A stretch of DNA of 64,000 nt from Bacteroidota bacterium (lineage in GTDB: Bacteria; Bacteroidota; Ignavibacteria; Ignavibacteriales; Melioribacteraceae). The notes under the pieces are model-generated. The model saw only the letters and a list, made by a program, of their open reading frames with translations, was not told the origin of the DNA and ran no database searches. Position numbers and translations under genes: made by a program. Shown in pieces: positions 16,412-24,861 of the stretch. The DNA is taken from the NCBI GenBank assembly GCA_023397505.1, contig JAEWUC010000007.1, forward strand, positions 471,601 through 535,600. Direction: 5' to 3'. Each line of letters begins with the position of its first letter. Within the stretch, counting starts at the first letter, position 1.

Positions 16412-16461
16412 TAATGCCGAAGTGGCGGAACCTGCCTACCGGCAGGCAGGTTGGTAGACGC
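16412..16461 (+). pseudogene. Partial tRNA-Leu 5' half, interrupted by a 20-bp insertion
   Basis: TAATGCCGAAGTGGCGGAA (16412-16430) plus TTGGTAGACGC (16451-16461) exactly repeats 16704-16733, the 5' end of the intact tRNA-Leu(CAA). A 20-bp palindrome splits it in the D loop. After the D arm the sequence turns into the GIY-YIG gene instead of the anticodon arm. It cannot give a functional tRNA. Confidence 0.85.
16431..16450. repeat. 20-bp near-palindromic insertion (CCTGCC...GGCAGG)
   Basis: The 20 bases are absent from the otherwise identical second tRNA copy, so they are a clean insertion between GGAA and TTGG. CCTGCC pairs with GGCAGG. I recall the same palindrome inserted in genes of many uncultured bacteria, where it reads as a PAGRQ-type peptide; the antisense frame here reads LPAGRQV. 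Confidence 0.7.
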
Positions 16462-16469
16462 AAGAATAT

Positions 16470-16706
16470 ATGTATTATGTTTATGCAATAAAAAGTTATA
16501 CAAGAAATTACATTTACGTTGGAATGACAAATAACTTAGAGAGAAGATTACACGAGCACAATTCAGGTAAAAACAAAACAACGGAACCATATAGACCTTT
16601 TGAGTTGATTTATACAGAAGAGCATGAAACGAGAGTTGAAGCAAGAATTAGAGAGAAAAGATTAAAAAGCGGTTTTGGGAAAGAATTTTTAAAAAATTTA
16701 GTATAA
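16470..16706 (+). CDS. GIY-YIG nuclease-superfamily small protein
   Basis: The product is 78 residues, a complete stand-alone GIY-YIG domain (UPF0213/YhbQ-like). It opens YYVYAIKSYTRNYIYVGMTN, with Y-V-Y and Y-V-G forming the signature. The conserved Arg in NLERRLHEH and Glu in RVEARIREKRLK follow. The family cleaves or processes DNA, and several members are mobile endonucleases. It lies exactly between a duplicated tRNA-Leu 5' half and the intact tRNA, suggesting the gene and duplication arrived together. The stop is just before the tRNA. No ribosome site is evident. Confidence 0.88.
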   Translation: MYYVYAIKSYTRNYIYVGMTNNLERRLHEHNSGKNKTTEPYRPFELIYTEEHETRVEARIREKRLKSGFGKEFLKNLV

Positions 16707-16707
16707 T

Positions 16708-16793
16708 GCCGAAGTGGCGGAATTGGTAGACGCGCTGGACTCAAAATCCAGTTTGGCTTAAACCAAGTGCCGGTTCGAGTCCGGCCTTCGGTA
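16708..16793 (+). tRNA. tRNA-Leu(CAA)
   Basis: The 86-nt type-II tRNA has acceptor arms GCCGAAG/CTTCGGT, discriminator A and a CTCAAAA anticodon loop giving CAA, which reads UUG. It has a long variable arm and a GGTTCGAGTCC T-arm. CCA is not encoded. TATAAT at 16702-16707 abuts the 5' end. Confidence 0.95.
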
Positions 16794-16953
16794 CTAAAAC
16801 AGATTCCATTAAGAATCTCTTTTTTTGCTACTTGAAGAGGTACTATTATTTGCAGACATGCTCATTTTCTTATTTTATATACACACAAATCCCATATAAA
16901 ATTGGGAAAAATCTCATAATCATTCACTTTACCTATCTACAAGGAGTAGTTTC

Positions 16954-17475
16954 ATGAAGAAGTTAGCAGCAGTACTATGTATTGTTTTATTTGCAACATC
17001 ATTTTCATTTGGTCAATATGCAGTTGGTAAAAATACTGCGGGAGCTTTTATAGGAGTTGGCGGGGGCGGTTTATCAGGATCTGGTGCAGTTCCGATTGGA
17101 ATAGAGTATAATTTTTTGAACTTTGAAAAAAATATTCAAGTTGGCGCATTTGCGGCTTATGCTTCAACTTCCGAAGATTTCTCTGTCGGTAAATGGAAAT
17201 ATACAAACATTATAGTTGCAGCTCAGGCTAATTACCATTTCATGCCGGGCGACAAAATAGATCCATTTGCAGGTATTGCATTAGGGTATGATATTGCATC
17301 GTCTTCTACAGAATATAATCCTGGTTACAGCAGTTGGAATGCTAGCGCATCGGCAGGCGGTTTTGTTTGGTCGGTACAAGCTGGTTGTAATTATTGGTTC
17401 ACACCAAAATTAGCCGCCCAAATCCGCGTAGGATATTTTCCATATGTTGCAGCCGGTGTAACTTTTGCAATGTAA
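16954..17475 (+). CDS. Outer-membrane beta-barrel protein (OmpW-like)
   Basis: The product has 173 residues. A signal peptide (MKKLAAVLCIVLFATSFSFG) precedes alternating hydrophobic beta strands rich in Gly and aromatic residues. The chain ends in GVTFAM, with strands such as ANYHFMPGDKIDPFAGIALGY. This fits a small eight-stranded porin-like barrel. It has a strong AAGGAG site and its own terminator, so it is monocistronic. The exact role is unknown. Confidence 0.8.
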   Translation: MKKLAAVLCIVLFATSFSFGQYAVGKNTAGAFIGVGGGGLSGSGAVPIGIEYNFLNFEKNIQVGAFAAYASTSEDFSVGKWKYTNIIVAAQANYHFMPGDKIDPFAGIALGYDIASSSTEYNPGYSSWNASASAGGFVWSVQAGCNYWFTPKLAAQIRVGYFPYVAAGVTFAM

Positions 17476-17496
17476 TTAAATTTATTTTTATTGAAC

Positions 17497-17533
17497 AAAA
17501 GCTCGATTTCATTTTTGATTTCGAGCTTTTTTT
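17497..17533 (+). terminator. Rho-independent terminator
   Basis: AAAAGCTCGA (17497-17506) pairs with TCGAGCTTTT (17521-17530), followed by a T run. It ends the OmpW-like gene. Confidence 0.85.
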
Positions 17534-17624
17534 ATAATGTTTATCGGGCTAAAATGATTCTTTTTAGAATCTCTTTTTATACTAAAACATTATTAATTTT
17601 GCATAAAATGATGAAAGTTTAGAC

Positions 17625-18416
17625 ATGTACAAAACCACATTTCAAATATCGAAAATGGATTGTCCTTCGGAAGAAAATTTAATCCGCATGAAATTAGATG
17701 GGATAGAAGGAATTATAAATTTAGATTTTGATATTCAGAAAAGAATACTGGTAGTTTATCACAAAGGACTAGTTGAAAAAATTAAAAACGCCATTGGTGA
17801 ATTAAAACTTGACGATAAAATATTATCAACTGAGAAGATGGATGATGAGCAACATTTTGAAAGTTCTAATCAACGTAAATTATTAATCTCTGTTTTAGTT
17901 ATAAATTTTGTTTTTTTCGTAATTGAAATAACAACTGGACTTCTTTCAAAATCTATGGGTCTTGTAGCAGACAGTCTTGATATGCTTGCCGATTCATTTG
18001 TATATGGTATTAGTTTATTAGCTGTCGGCCGATCTATCATAAGGAAAAAACGCATTGCAAATCTTGCAGGATATTTCCAAATAATACTTGCCGTAATTGG
18101 ATTTGCAGAAGTGCTTCGTAGATTTTTTGGTTTCGAAGATATGCCTGATTTTTCAACGATGATCATAGTTTCAATTTTTGCGCTGATTGCAAATAGTATC
18201 TGTTTGTATTTATTGCAAAAATCAAAAAGCAAGGAAGCACACATGCAGGCAAGCATGATATTCACTTCCAACGATGTTATTATAAATCTCGGCGTTATAA
18301 TCGCCGGAGTTATGGTTACTGTATTTAATTCAAATAAACCGGATTTAATTGTTGGTACAATAGTGTTTGTATTAGTAATTCAAGGTGCGATAAGAATATT
18401 AAAACTCGGCAAGTAG
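17625..18416 (+). CDS. Cation-efflux (CDF)-like transporter with N-terminal HMA-like domain
   Basis: The product has 263 residues. The first ~70 resemble a heavy-metal-associated domain, but the CxxC site is reduced to MDCPSEE. Five or six transmembrane spans follow, including GLVADSLDMLADSFVYGI and SNDVIINLGVIIAGV, the TM2 and TM5 metal-site helices of cation diffusion facilitators (here D-x3-D and N-D rather than the usual His/Asp sets). It is probably a divalent-metal or related cation exporter in the inner membrane. The cytoplasmic C-terminal CDF domain is missing. Confidence 0.8.
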   Translation: MYKTTFQISKMDCPSEENLIRMKLDGIEGIINLDFDIQKRILVVYHKGLVEKIKNAIGELKLDDKILSTEKMDDEQHFESSNQRKLLISVLVINFVFFVIEITTGLLSKSMGLVADSLDMLADSFVYGISLLAVGRSIIRKKRIANLAGYFQIILAVIGFAEVLRRFFGFEDMPDFSTMIIVSIFALIANSICLYLLQKSKSKEAHMQASMIFTSNDVIINLGVIIAGVMVTVFNSNKPDLIVGTIVFVLVIQGAIRILKLGK

Positions 18417-18572
18417 TAAAGTCCAAATCACAAACTTTCATCTATGCATTATATTTTTATCAGATGTGAAGTCAGACATTTCAACAAACACTTTTAGACT
18501 AAATGAAATTAGTGTTTCAAATCTATATCTTTACATACAAATTTTACAAATATTGGTATAAACAGAAGAATT

Positions 18573-20243
18573 ATGGAAGAATCGAAAAACACAACGACGA
18601 AATCAAAGAATTTCATCTATGAAATTATTGAAGAAGATTTAAAAATTAACAAGTGGGAAGGCAGAACTATAACAACACGTTTTCCGCCGGAGCCAAACGG
18701 ATATTTACATATCGGGCATGCAAAATCAATCTGCCTTAATTATGGGATTGCCCGTGATTTTAACGGTAAATTTAACTTGCGGTTCGACGATACAAATCCC
18801 GAAAAAGAGGAACAGGAATATGTTGATTCAATAATTGAAGATGTAAAATGGCTTGGCGCGGATTTTAGGGATGAAGTTTTATATGCATCTGATTATTTCG
18901 GTCAAATGTATGAATGGGCAGTTGCATTAATAAAAAAGGGAAAAGCTTACGTTTGCGATTTGAACGGAGATGAAATTAGACAAAGTCGCGGCACGTTAAC
19001 AGAACCGGGTAAAGAAAGTCCATATAGAAATAGAACAGTTGAAGAAAACCTTGATCTTTTCGAAAGAATGAAGAATGGTGAGTTCGAGAATGGCGCAAAA
19101 ACTTTACGCGCCAAAATTGATATGGCTTCGCCGAATTTTAATATGCGCGACCCGATTATGTACCGAATAGTTCATGCGGAGCATCATAGACAGGGCAACA
19201 AATGGTGTATCTATCCCACTTATGATTGGGCACACGGCAATGAAGATTCTATAGAAAAAATTACTCATTCGATTTGCACATTGGAATTTGAGAATCATAG
19301 ACCGTTATATGATTGGTTTTTGGATTCTTTGGAAGTTTATCATCCTCAGCAGATTGAGTTTGCACGTTTAAATTTATCGTACACTGTTATGAGTAAAAGA
19401 AGATTGTTACAACTGGTTAAAGAAAATTTTGTTGACGGTTGGGATGACCCGAGGATGCCTACGATAAGCGGTTATAGAAGAAGGGGTTACACTTCCGAAT
19501 CTATAAGAAATTTTGCCGAAATAATCGGTGTGGCTAAACGCGATGCTTTAACGGATATATCGTTGCTTGAGTTTGCCATACGCGATGATTTGAACAAACA
19601 TGCTCAGCGCGCAATGACAGTGTTGAAACCTTTAAAAGTAGTAATTACAAATTATGAGGGTGAAGAAGAACTTGAAGCGGTGAACAATCCTGAGAACAGG
19701 GAAGCGGGGACAAGGAAAATTAAGTTTACAAAAGAAATATTTATTGAACAGACCGACTTTATGGAAAATCCTCCCAAAGGATTTCATAGATTAATACCTG
19801 GGGGCGAAGTACGCTTGCGTTATGCATACATAATTAAATGTGAAGAGGTGATTAAAAACGAAAACGGTGAAGTAGTAGAATTACGATGCTCTTATGATCC
19901 TGAAACAAGAAGCGGCACCGGAACAAGCACAAAGAAAGTTAAAGGAACTATACATTGGGTTTCGGCAAAATATGCTTTTGAAGCTGAAGTTCGTTTATAC
20001 GACAGACTTTTTACAGTTGAAAATCCGAACGGAGATGATTGGCTAGATAAAATTAATCCGAATTCATTGGAAATACTACATAATGCTTTGATAGAACCAA
20101 CTCTTAAAAACTCTAAACCGGGTGATAAATTTCAGTTTGAACGCCATGGTTATTTTTGCGTTGATACAAAATACACAACACAAGAAAAATTAGTTTTCAA
20201 CCGCACAGTTACTTTAAAAGACAGCTGGAGTAAATCCAAATAA
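18573..20243 (+). CDS. glnS: Glutaminyl-tRNA synthetase
   Basis: The 556-residue class I synthetase charges tRNA-Gln. The HIGH motif is in PPEPNGYLHIGHAKS, and the KMSKS equivalent is VMSKR (near residue 270). The C-terminal anticodon-binding beta barrels are complete, with LHWVSAKYAFEAEVRLYDRLF-type sequence recognisable. Full length. With GlnS present, the nearby gltX enzyme need not be the non-discriminating type. It is convergent with the next gene over a shared terminator. Confidence 0.96.
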   Translation: MEESKNTTTKSKNFIYEIIEEDLKINKWEGRTITTRFPPEPNGYLHIGHAKSICLNYGIARDFNGKFNLRFDDTNPEKEEQEYVDSIIEDVKWLGADFRDEVLYASDYFGQMYEWAVALIKKGKAYVCDLNGDEIRQSRGTLTEPGKESPYRNRTVEENLDLFERMKNGEFENGAKTLRAKIDMASPNFNMRDPIMYRIVHAEHHRQGNKWCIYPTYDWAHGNEDSIEKITHSICTLEFENHRPLYDWFLDSLEVYHPQQIEFARLNLSYTVMSKRRLLQLVKENFVDGWDDPRMPTISGYRRRGYTSESIRNFAEIIGVAKRDALTDISLLEFAIRDDLNKHAQRAMTVLKPLKVVITNYEGEEELEAVNNPENREAGTRKIKFTKEIFIEQTDFMENPPKGFHRLIPGGEVRLRYAYIIKCEEVIKNENGEVVELRCSYDPETRSGTGTSTKKVKGTIHWVSAKYAFEAEVRLYDRLFTVENPNGDDWLDKINPNSLEILHNALIEPTLKNSKPGDKFQFERHGYFCVDTKYTTQEKLVFNRTVTLKDSWSKSK

Positions 20244-20250
20244 AAAATTC

Positions 20251-20283
20251 ACCGGGATGATTCTAATATCATTCCGGTTTTTT
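20251..20283. terminator. Bidirectional terminator between glnS and the cyclase-like gene
   Basis: ACCGGGATGAT (20251-20261) pairs with ATCATTCCGGT (20268-20278) with one wobble. A T run follows and an A run precedes it, so it can act on both strands. The minus-strand stop codon lies inside the stem. Confidence 0.82.
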
Positions 20284-20742
20284 ATTGCTAAAAAGCTCGT
20301 CAAGTACTTTTTCCCGATGCGCAAAAATCTCTTTGACTTTTTTACCCACAAATAATTTATTAACTATCCTGCCGAGAATACCGAAAGGTAAAGCGTAATT
20401 AACAATATCTTCCATAATTAATTTACCATCCCGCTCCTCAAACCGATGAAAGTGATGCCAAAACTTATATGGGCCGAAACGCTGTTCATCAACAAAATAT
20501 TTATTCTCTTTAACGTGGGTAATTTCTGTTACCCATCTCATTGGAATTTTAAGAATGGGTTTTATAATATATTGAATTATCATCCCCGCAAACATTTTTT
20601 CATTATTGAATTCAGAAATGATTTTAAAACCCATATAGGGTGGAGTTATTTTAATTAAATTATGCGGCGATGAAAAGAAATCCCATGCATCTTTAAGAGA
20701 AAGATTAATTTCCTGAGAATATTTAAGAGTATATACTTTCAA
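20269..20742 (-). CDS. SRPBCC (START/Bet v1-like) ligand-binding protein
   Basis: The product has 157 residues. The pattern SLKDAWDFFSSPHNLIKITPP near the N-terminus and FVDEQRFGPYKFWHHFHRFEE in the middle mark the COG4276-type cyclase/dehydrase group of the SRPBCC fold. Such proteins bind hydrophobic ligands; no activity can be assigned. A terminator of the upstream gltX lies just before it, so it has its own promoter. Confidence 0.82.
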   Translation of the reverse strand: MKVYTLKYSQEINLSLKDAWDFFSSPHNLIKITPPYMGFKIISEFNNEKMFAGMIIQYIIKPILKIPMRWVTEITHVKENKYFVDEQRFGPYKFWHHFHRFEERDGKLIMEDIVNYALPFGILGRIVNKLFVGKKVKEIFAHREKVLDELFSNKKPE

Positions 20743-20747
20743 AACAA

Positions 20748-20779
20748 AACCCCTTTTGGCTTCTAAACCATAAGGGGTT
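20748..20779 (-). terminator. Rho-independent terminator after gltX
   Basis: AACCCCTT and AAGGGGTT arms (20748-20755, 20772-20779). On the minus strand a TTTGTTTT tract follows. Confidence 0.8.
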
Positions 20780-20813
20780 GCTTAAAAGTTCCTAATAGTA
20801 AATCGATGTAAAT

Positions 20814-22268
20814 TTATTTAATGCGTTCTATTGCAGCGTTAATCCTTTTAATAACTTCATCTTTGCCGAGTATAAAAAGCAGGTCAAACATGCCTGGTCC
20901 CGTACTTTGCCCGGAGACAGCCAACCTTAACGGATGAATCAATTTACCGTTCCCGACATTTAATTCCTCGGCAACTTTTCCGAGTGCATGTTCAAAATCC
21001 TCTTTGGATGGATTTTCCAACTTCGAAAATTCTTCGCAAAGCTTTCTCATTTGATCCGGTGTTTCTGTTTTCCAATTTTTCTCAACGGATTTTTGTTCGT
21101 ATTCTTCCGGTTGCTTATAAAAATATGTACATGTTGTTATAAATTCTTTTACAAAGCTTACTCGTTCTTTCATGGAAGAGATTATTTGTAAAAGATAGTC
21201 ATCTGTTAATTGCAGATAGCTGAATTCAGACTGCAGAATTTCTTCTTTCAAAAGAGGAAGAATCTGTTCATTTGTTAATTTGCGTAAGTGTTCGGCATTA
21301 AGCCAGTTCAATTTCTGAAGATCAAAAACGGCACCGGATTTATTAACTCTTTCTAAAGAAAAATTTTTGATCAATCCGTCCATGTAGTAAAATTCTTGAT
21401 CGTCACCGGCATTCCATCCAAGAAGCGCAACAAAATTTACCAAAGCATCTTTTAGAAATCCTTTATCTCGATAGTCTTCGACGGCTACATCACCCTGGCG
21501 TTTGCTTAATTTGGATTTATCGGGATTTAACAATAGCGGCAAATGCGCAAACTGCGGGCGTTGCCAACCGAAAGCATCGTATAATAAAACATGTTTCGGA
21601 GTTGATGAAAGCCATTCTTCACCCCTAATTACATGACTTATTTTCATTAAATGATCATCTACAACATTTGCAAGATGATAAGTAGGATAACCGTCGCTTT
21701 TAATTAAAACTTGGTCGTCAACATTGTTGCTGTCGAATTCAACAACATCACGCACAATATCATTAAAAATAATTTTTTGATTTGGCTGTACGTTTAGTCT
21801 TACAACATAAGGGATCCCGCTTTGTAGTTTTTCTTCTATTTCTGTTTTCGTTAAAGACAAACAATGCTTATCGTATTTTGCTTGGGGGAGTTTCTGCTTC
21901 TCTTGTTCTTCTCGTAAAGTCTTAAGTCTTTCGGGAGTGCAAAAACAATAATATGCATTTCCTTTCTCAATCAATTCTTTGGCATATTTCATATAAATAT
22001 CAAGCCGCTGCGACTGCATATAAGGACCGTAATTTCCACCGGCGTCGGGACCTTCGTCATATTCAAGTCCCGCCCATTTTAAAGAAGATATTAATTTTTC
22101 GACCGCGCCCTCAACATACCTGTTCCTGTCGGTGTCCTCAATTCTTAAAACAAATTTCCCATTGTATCTTTTTGCGAAAAGGTAATTATATAATGCAGTT
22201 CTTAAGCCGCCTACGTGCAAATAGCCTGTTGGTGAAGGTGCAAAGCGTACTCTTATATTTTCCATCAA
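20814..22268 (-). CDS. gltX: Glutamyl-tRNA synthetase
   Basis: The 484-residue class I synthetase charges tRNA-Glu. HIGH appears as FAPSPTGYLHVGGLRTALYN at the N-terminus and KMSKS as KLSKRQG (near residue 245). The C-terminal anticodon-binding cage is complete and ends in SGQSTGPGMFDLLFILGKDE-like sequence. The second of two ATG codons at the start may be used. It is a single gene with its own terminator. Confidence 0.96.
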   Translation of the reverse strand: MMENIRVRFAPSPTGYLHVGGLRTALYNYLFAKRYNGKFVLRIEDTDRNRYVEGAVEKLISSLKWAGLEYDEGPDAGGNYGPYMQSQRLDIYMKYAKELIEKGNAYYCFCTPERLKTLREEQEKQKLPQAKYDKHCLSLTKTEIEEKLQSGIPYVVRLNVQPNQKIIFNDIVRDVVEFDSNNVDDQVLIKSDGYPTYHLANVVDDHLMKISHVIRGEEWLSSTPKHVLLYDAFGWQRPQFAHLPLLLNPDKSKLSKRQGDVAVEDYRDKGFLKDALVNFVALLGWNAGDDQEFYYMDGLIKNFSLERVNKSGAVFDLQKLNWLNAEHLRKLTNEQILPLLKEEILQSEFSYLQLTDDYLLQIISSMKERVSFVKEFITTCTYFYKQPEEYEQKSVEKNWKTETPDQMRKLCEEFSKLENPSKEDFEHALGKVAEELNVGNGKLIHPLRLAVSGQSTGPGMFDLLFILGKDEVIKRINAAIERIK

Positions 22269-22377
22269 TTCTCCGGAATTATCGTTTTTTTTATTACAAA
22301 TATAGGAAAGTTGAACGTGTTTATTATAGAATGAAATACAATAGAAAGGTTAGTTGTTAACAAATACAAGAATGAAG

Positions 22378-22400
22378 AAAACCCCTCGCGAAGAGGGGTT
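22378..22400 (-). terminator. Terminator hairpin after the hybrid sensor gene
   Basis: AAACCCCTC and GAGGGGTTT arms around GCGAA, with a short T tract on the minus strand. Confidence 0.7.
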
Positions 22401-22406
22401 TATATT

Positions 22407-24761
22407 TTATGCGTTTGTGTAGTATTTAACTTTATCGATAAATTCTTTGCTGTCAATCGGTTTAGGGATATAATCCGTTGCACCGGCTTCAAGACATTTT
22501 TCGCGGTCACCCTTCATGGCAAAAGCTGTGAGTGCAATTATCGGAGTGCTTTTATATTCCGGCATTTGGCGGATTTTTTCAGTGGCTTCGAATCCGTTCA
22601 TAATCGGCATTTGCATATCCATTAGAATCAAATCGAACTTTTCTTTCTGTGCGAACTTATATGCTTCTTCGCCGTTTTCAACAACTACGATTTCTTCGAA
22701 GTTATTTTTCTTTAGTAATCGTGTTACAATAATTTGCGAGTGCTTATAATCCTCAGCGAGTAAAATCTTAATTCCACCTTTTTTAGAAATTACTTCTTCT
22801 TGAGGCGGCGGAACTTCATAGCGGTTTATCATCGCGCTGATTGTGTCGGAAAGATCTTCAATATTTGTAGCGCGTTTATCCAATAACTCTTCGAACAAAC
22901 CTTCTATTTTATATAAGTCGTCTTTGTAATTTTCCTTGCCTGTGTAAATAATAATCGGAAGATGTGCGAAACGCTTTTCGGATTTAATCAATTTGATCAA
23001 TTCAAAACCGTTGGGAGTAGGCATGTCCAAGTCAACTATAGCAAGGTCGATTGATTTATCGCGGATATTATCCATTACATTTGCGGAGATATTTTCGGCT
23101 ATGGCGTTAAATCCGGCGCTTTCAATTGCTTGTTTGACCAAGTTTAAAGTAGGAAAATCGTCGTCAACGCAAAGTACGTTTGAATCTTTCCGAAGTTTGT
23201 AACTTGTAAGAACTTCAACCAAATAATTATAGTTGATTGGTTTAATAAAATATTCAACAGCGCCCATCATAAAAGCTTTTTGCTGTTCGGGTTCGATTGA
23301 ACATACAATCACGGGAACATTCTTAGTATTCTGATGATCATGAATTTTTTTAAGAAGTTCGAGTCCGTTTGTATTTGGAAGTTCAATATCAAGAATAACT
23401 GCGAGTACCGGTTCTTTATCAATAAAACTCAATGCCTGCTGTTCAGTGCTGACAATTGTAGGATCATATCCCCATTTGTTGAGATAATTACTCAATAATT
23501 TTGAAGTGGCGTAATCGTCTTCGATAACCAAAACTTTATTTTTTGTTGTTGGTTTTGGTAATTGCGAAAGCGTTGATTCTAAACTTGGCATCACTTCTCC
23601 GTTAAATGTGAAAGTAAATGTATTGCCTTTTCCGTTTTCACTCATGGCAGAAATATCTCCGCCCAGAAAATTTGCATATTTTTTTACTAAAGTTAGACTT
23701 AACCCTGTAACGCTTGAATTCTTAAATTCATTATGTTTTGAAACCGCGAACGGCTCAAAAAAATTATTAACAATGTTTTGATCTAAACTTCTGCCGTTAT
23801 CTTCAATTATAATGCGTATAGTGTTTTTAGATAAAATATTTGCTTTAACCGAAATTTCTCCAAGTTCAGTTAAAGTGGAAGAAACATAAAGCAGATTAAT
23901 AAGTATGTATCTTAATTTCTGCTCATCCAGATTAATCGGTTTGTTCAAACCGTTGTCAACTTCGAAAATGAATTTCACCTTTTGATTATTGATCTTTGTC
24001 TTAAACAGATTTATCGTTTCCTCAATCAAATTTGCCAATACTATTTTTTTCTGATTTTTAGTCAGATTTTTTGATTCAACTTTTGCAAGTTCCGTTAAGT
24101 CGTTAATGTTCAATAAAATATTCTGCGCATTTTTCTTAGCGCTTGAAGAATATTCAAAATTTGGAGTTGATTGATTTTCTTCAGCCAACAACGATACATA
24201 TCCAATAATCGAATTGGCGATTGATCTTAATTCATACGAAGTATCTGCAACAATTTTCGAAAAAGATGCTGATGCAGCGGGCATTTCGTTGCCCCGGTTC
24301 TGAAACCAAATCAATACGTAAGGATAAATTAATCTAAGAACATTATCGATAAAATCTTTATCGGTTTTAGTGAAAGAATTCTTTTTTGCAAATTTTACAA
24401 TCAGTTTGATTGTAGGCGATACTATTATCAATGCACAAGTTTCAAATATCATAAACTCGGAAATCTGAATCTGGCAATTTGCATCGTAATAAAAAGCAAA
24501 ATTTGTCGTTTCCGAAAATAACGGGCATTGGCTGCAGAGAACAGAATTGCCTTTTATTAAATTCTTTTTTGCGTTTAATGTTTTACCAAGGACAGTTAGT
24601 GTATTATCGTTGTTAAGAGAGAAAACAACAGCGGCATCTAATTGCAAAAAACTAGAAAGGAAATTGCAAACTTCATCAGGAAAATCATCGTTTCCTCTTT
24701 TAGAAAATTCGAAGAGTTCATTTAGTTTGGAAACTAATTCATTCTGAACACCAGTGAGCAT
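22407..24761 (-). CDS. Hybrid sensor protein with degenerate histidine-kinase core and three receiver domains
   Basis: The product is ~784 residues from ATG 24761, preferred over TTG 24776 because GGAAG precedes it. A GAF-like sensory region (1-150) precedes a dimerisation helix reading TSYELRSIANSIIGY. There the H of the usual SHELRTPLNxIIG is Tyr (about residue 176). A HATPase domain (about 255-385) keeps EDNGRS and GLSLTLVKKYANFLGG. Three receivers follow, with phospho-acceptor Asp in VILDIELP, AIVDLDMP and ILMDMQMP. It has no transmembrane span. It may act as a phosphorylation sink, a platform or an ATP-binding regulator rather than an autokinase. Confidence 0.85.
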   Translation of the reverse strand: MLTGVQNELVSKLNELFEFSKRGNDDFPDEVCNFLSSFLQLDAAVVFSLNNDNTLTVLGKTLNAKKNLIKGNSVLCSQCPLFSETTNFAFYYDANCQIQISEFMIFETCALIIVSPTIKLIVKFAKKNSFTKTDKDFIDNVLRLIYPYVLIWFQNRGNEMPAASASFSKIVADTSYELRSIANSIIGYVSLLAEENQSTPNFEYSSSAKKNAQNILLNINDLTELAKVESKNLTKNQKKIVLANLIEETINLFKTKINNQKVKFIFEVDNGLNKPINLDEQKLRYILINLLYVSSTLTELGEISVKANILSKNTIRIIIEDNGRSLDQNIVNNFFEPFAVSKHNEFKNSSVTGLSLTLVKKYANFLGGDISAMSENGKGNTFTFTFNGEVMPSLESTLSQLPKPTTKNKVLVIEDDYATSKLLSNYLNKWGYDPTIVSTEQQALSFIDKEPVLAVILDIELPNTNGLELLKKIHDHQNTKNVPVIVCSIEPEQQKAFMMGAVEYFIKPINYNYLVEVLTSYKLRKDSNVLCVDDDFPTLNLVKQAIESAGFNAIAENISANVMDNIRDKSIDLAIVDLDMPTPNGFELIKLIKSEKRFAHLPIIIYTGKENYKDDLYKIEGLFEELLDKRATNIEDLSDTISAMINRYEVPPPQEEVISKKGGIKILLAEDYKHSQIIVTRLLKKNNFEEIVVVENGEEAYKFAQKEKFDLILMDMQMPIMNGFEATEKIRQMPEYKSTPIIALTAFAMKGDREKCLEAGATDYIPKPIDSKEFIDKVKYYTNA

Positions 24762-24827
24762 ATAGTACTTCCACAAAAAGTGATTTTAACGTGGAAAAGA
24801 TAAACAATAATAGAAATAGTTGAAACA

Positions 24828-24851
24828 AGCAGGGTACAAAATTACCCTGCT
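24828..24851 (-). terminator. Hairpin in the gap upstream of the hybrid sensor and after the S9 peptidase frame
   Basis: AGCAGGGTA and TACCCTGCT form a perfect 9-bp stem, 11 bp after the S9 peptidase stop on the minus strand. The T tract is weak (TGTTTC). Confidence 0.6.
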
Positions 24852-24861
24852 GTCTCAAATG

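Noticed and set aside
16198..16644. Antisense ORF containing LPAGRQV
   Set aside because: It spans the tRNA fragment and the GIY-YIG gene on the opposite strand; the peptide only reflects the palindromic insertion.
16412..16793. Group I intron in tRNA-Leu
   Set aside because: The break is after the D arm, not in the anticodon loop, no intron core is seen, and the downstream tRNA is complete.
18417..18572. Regulatory RNA before glnS
   Set aside because: Only a weak AAACACT/AGTGTTT inverted repeat is visible, with no T-box or other recognisable element.
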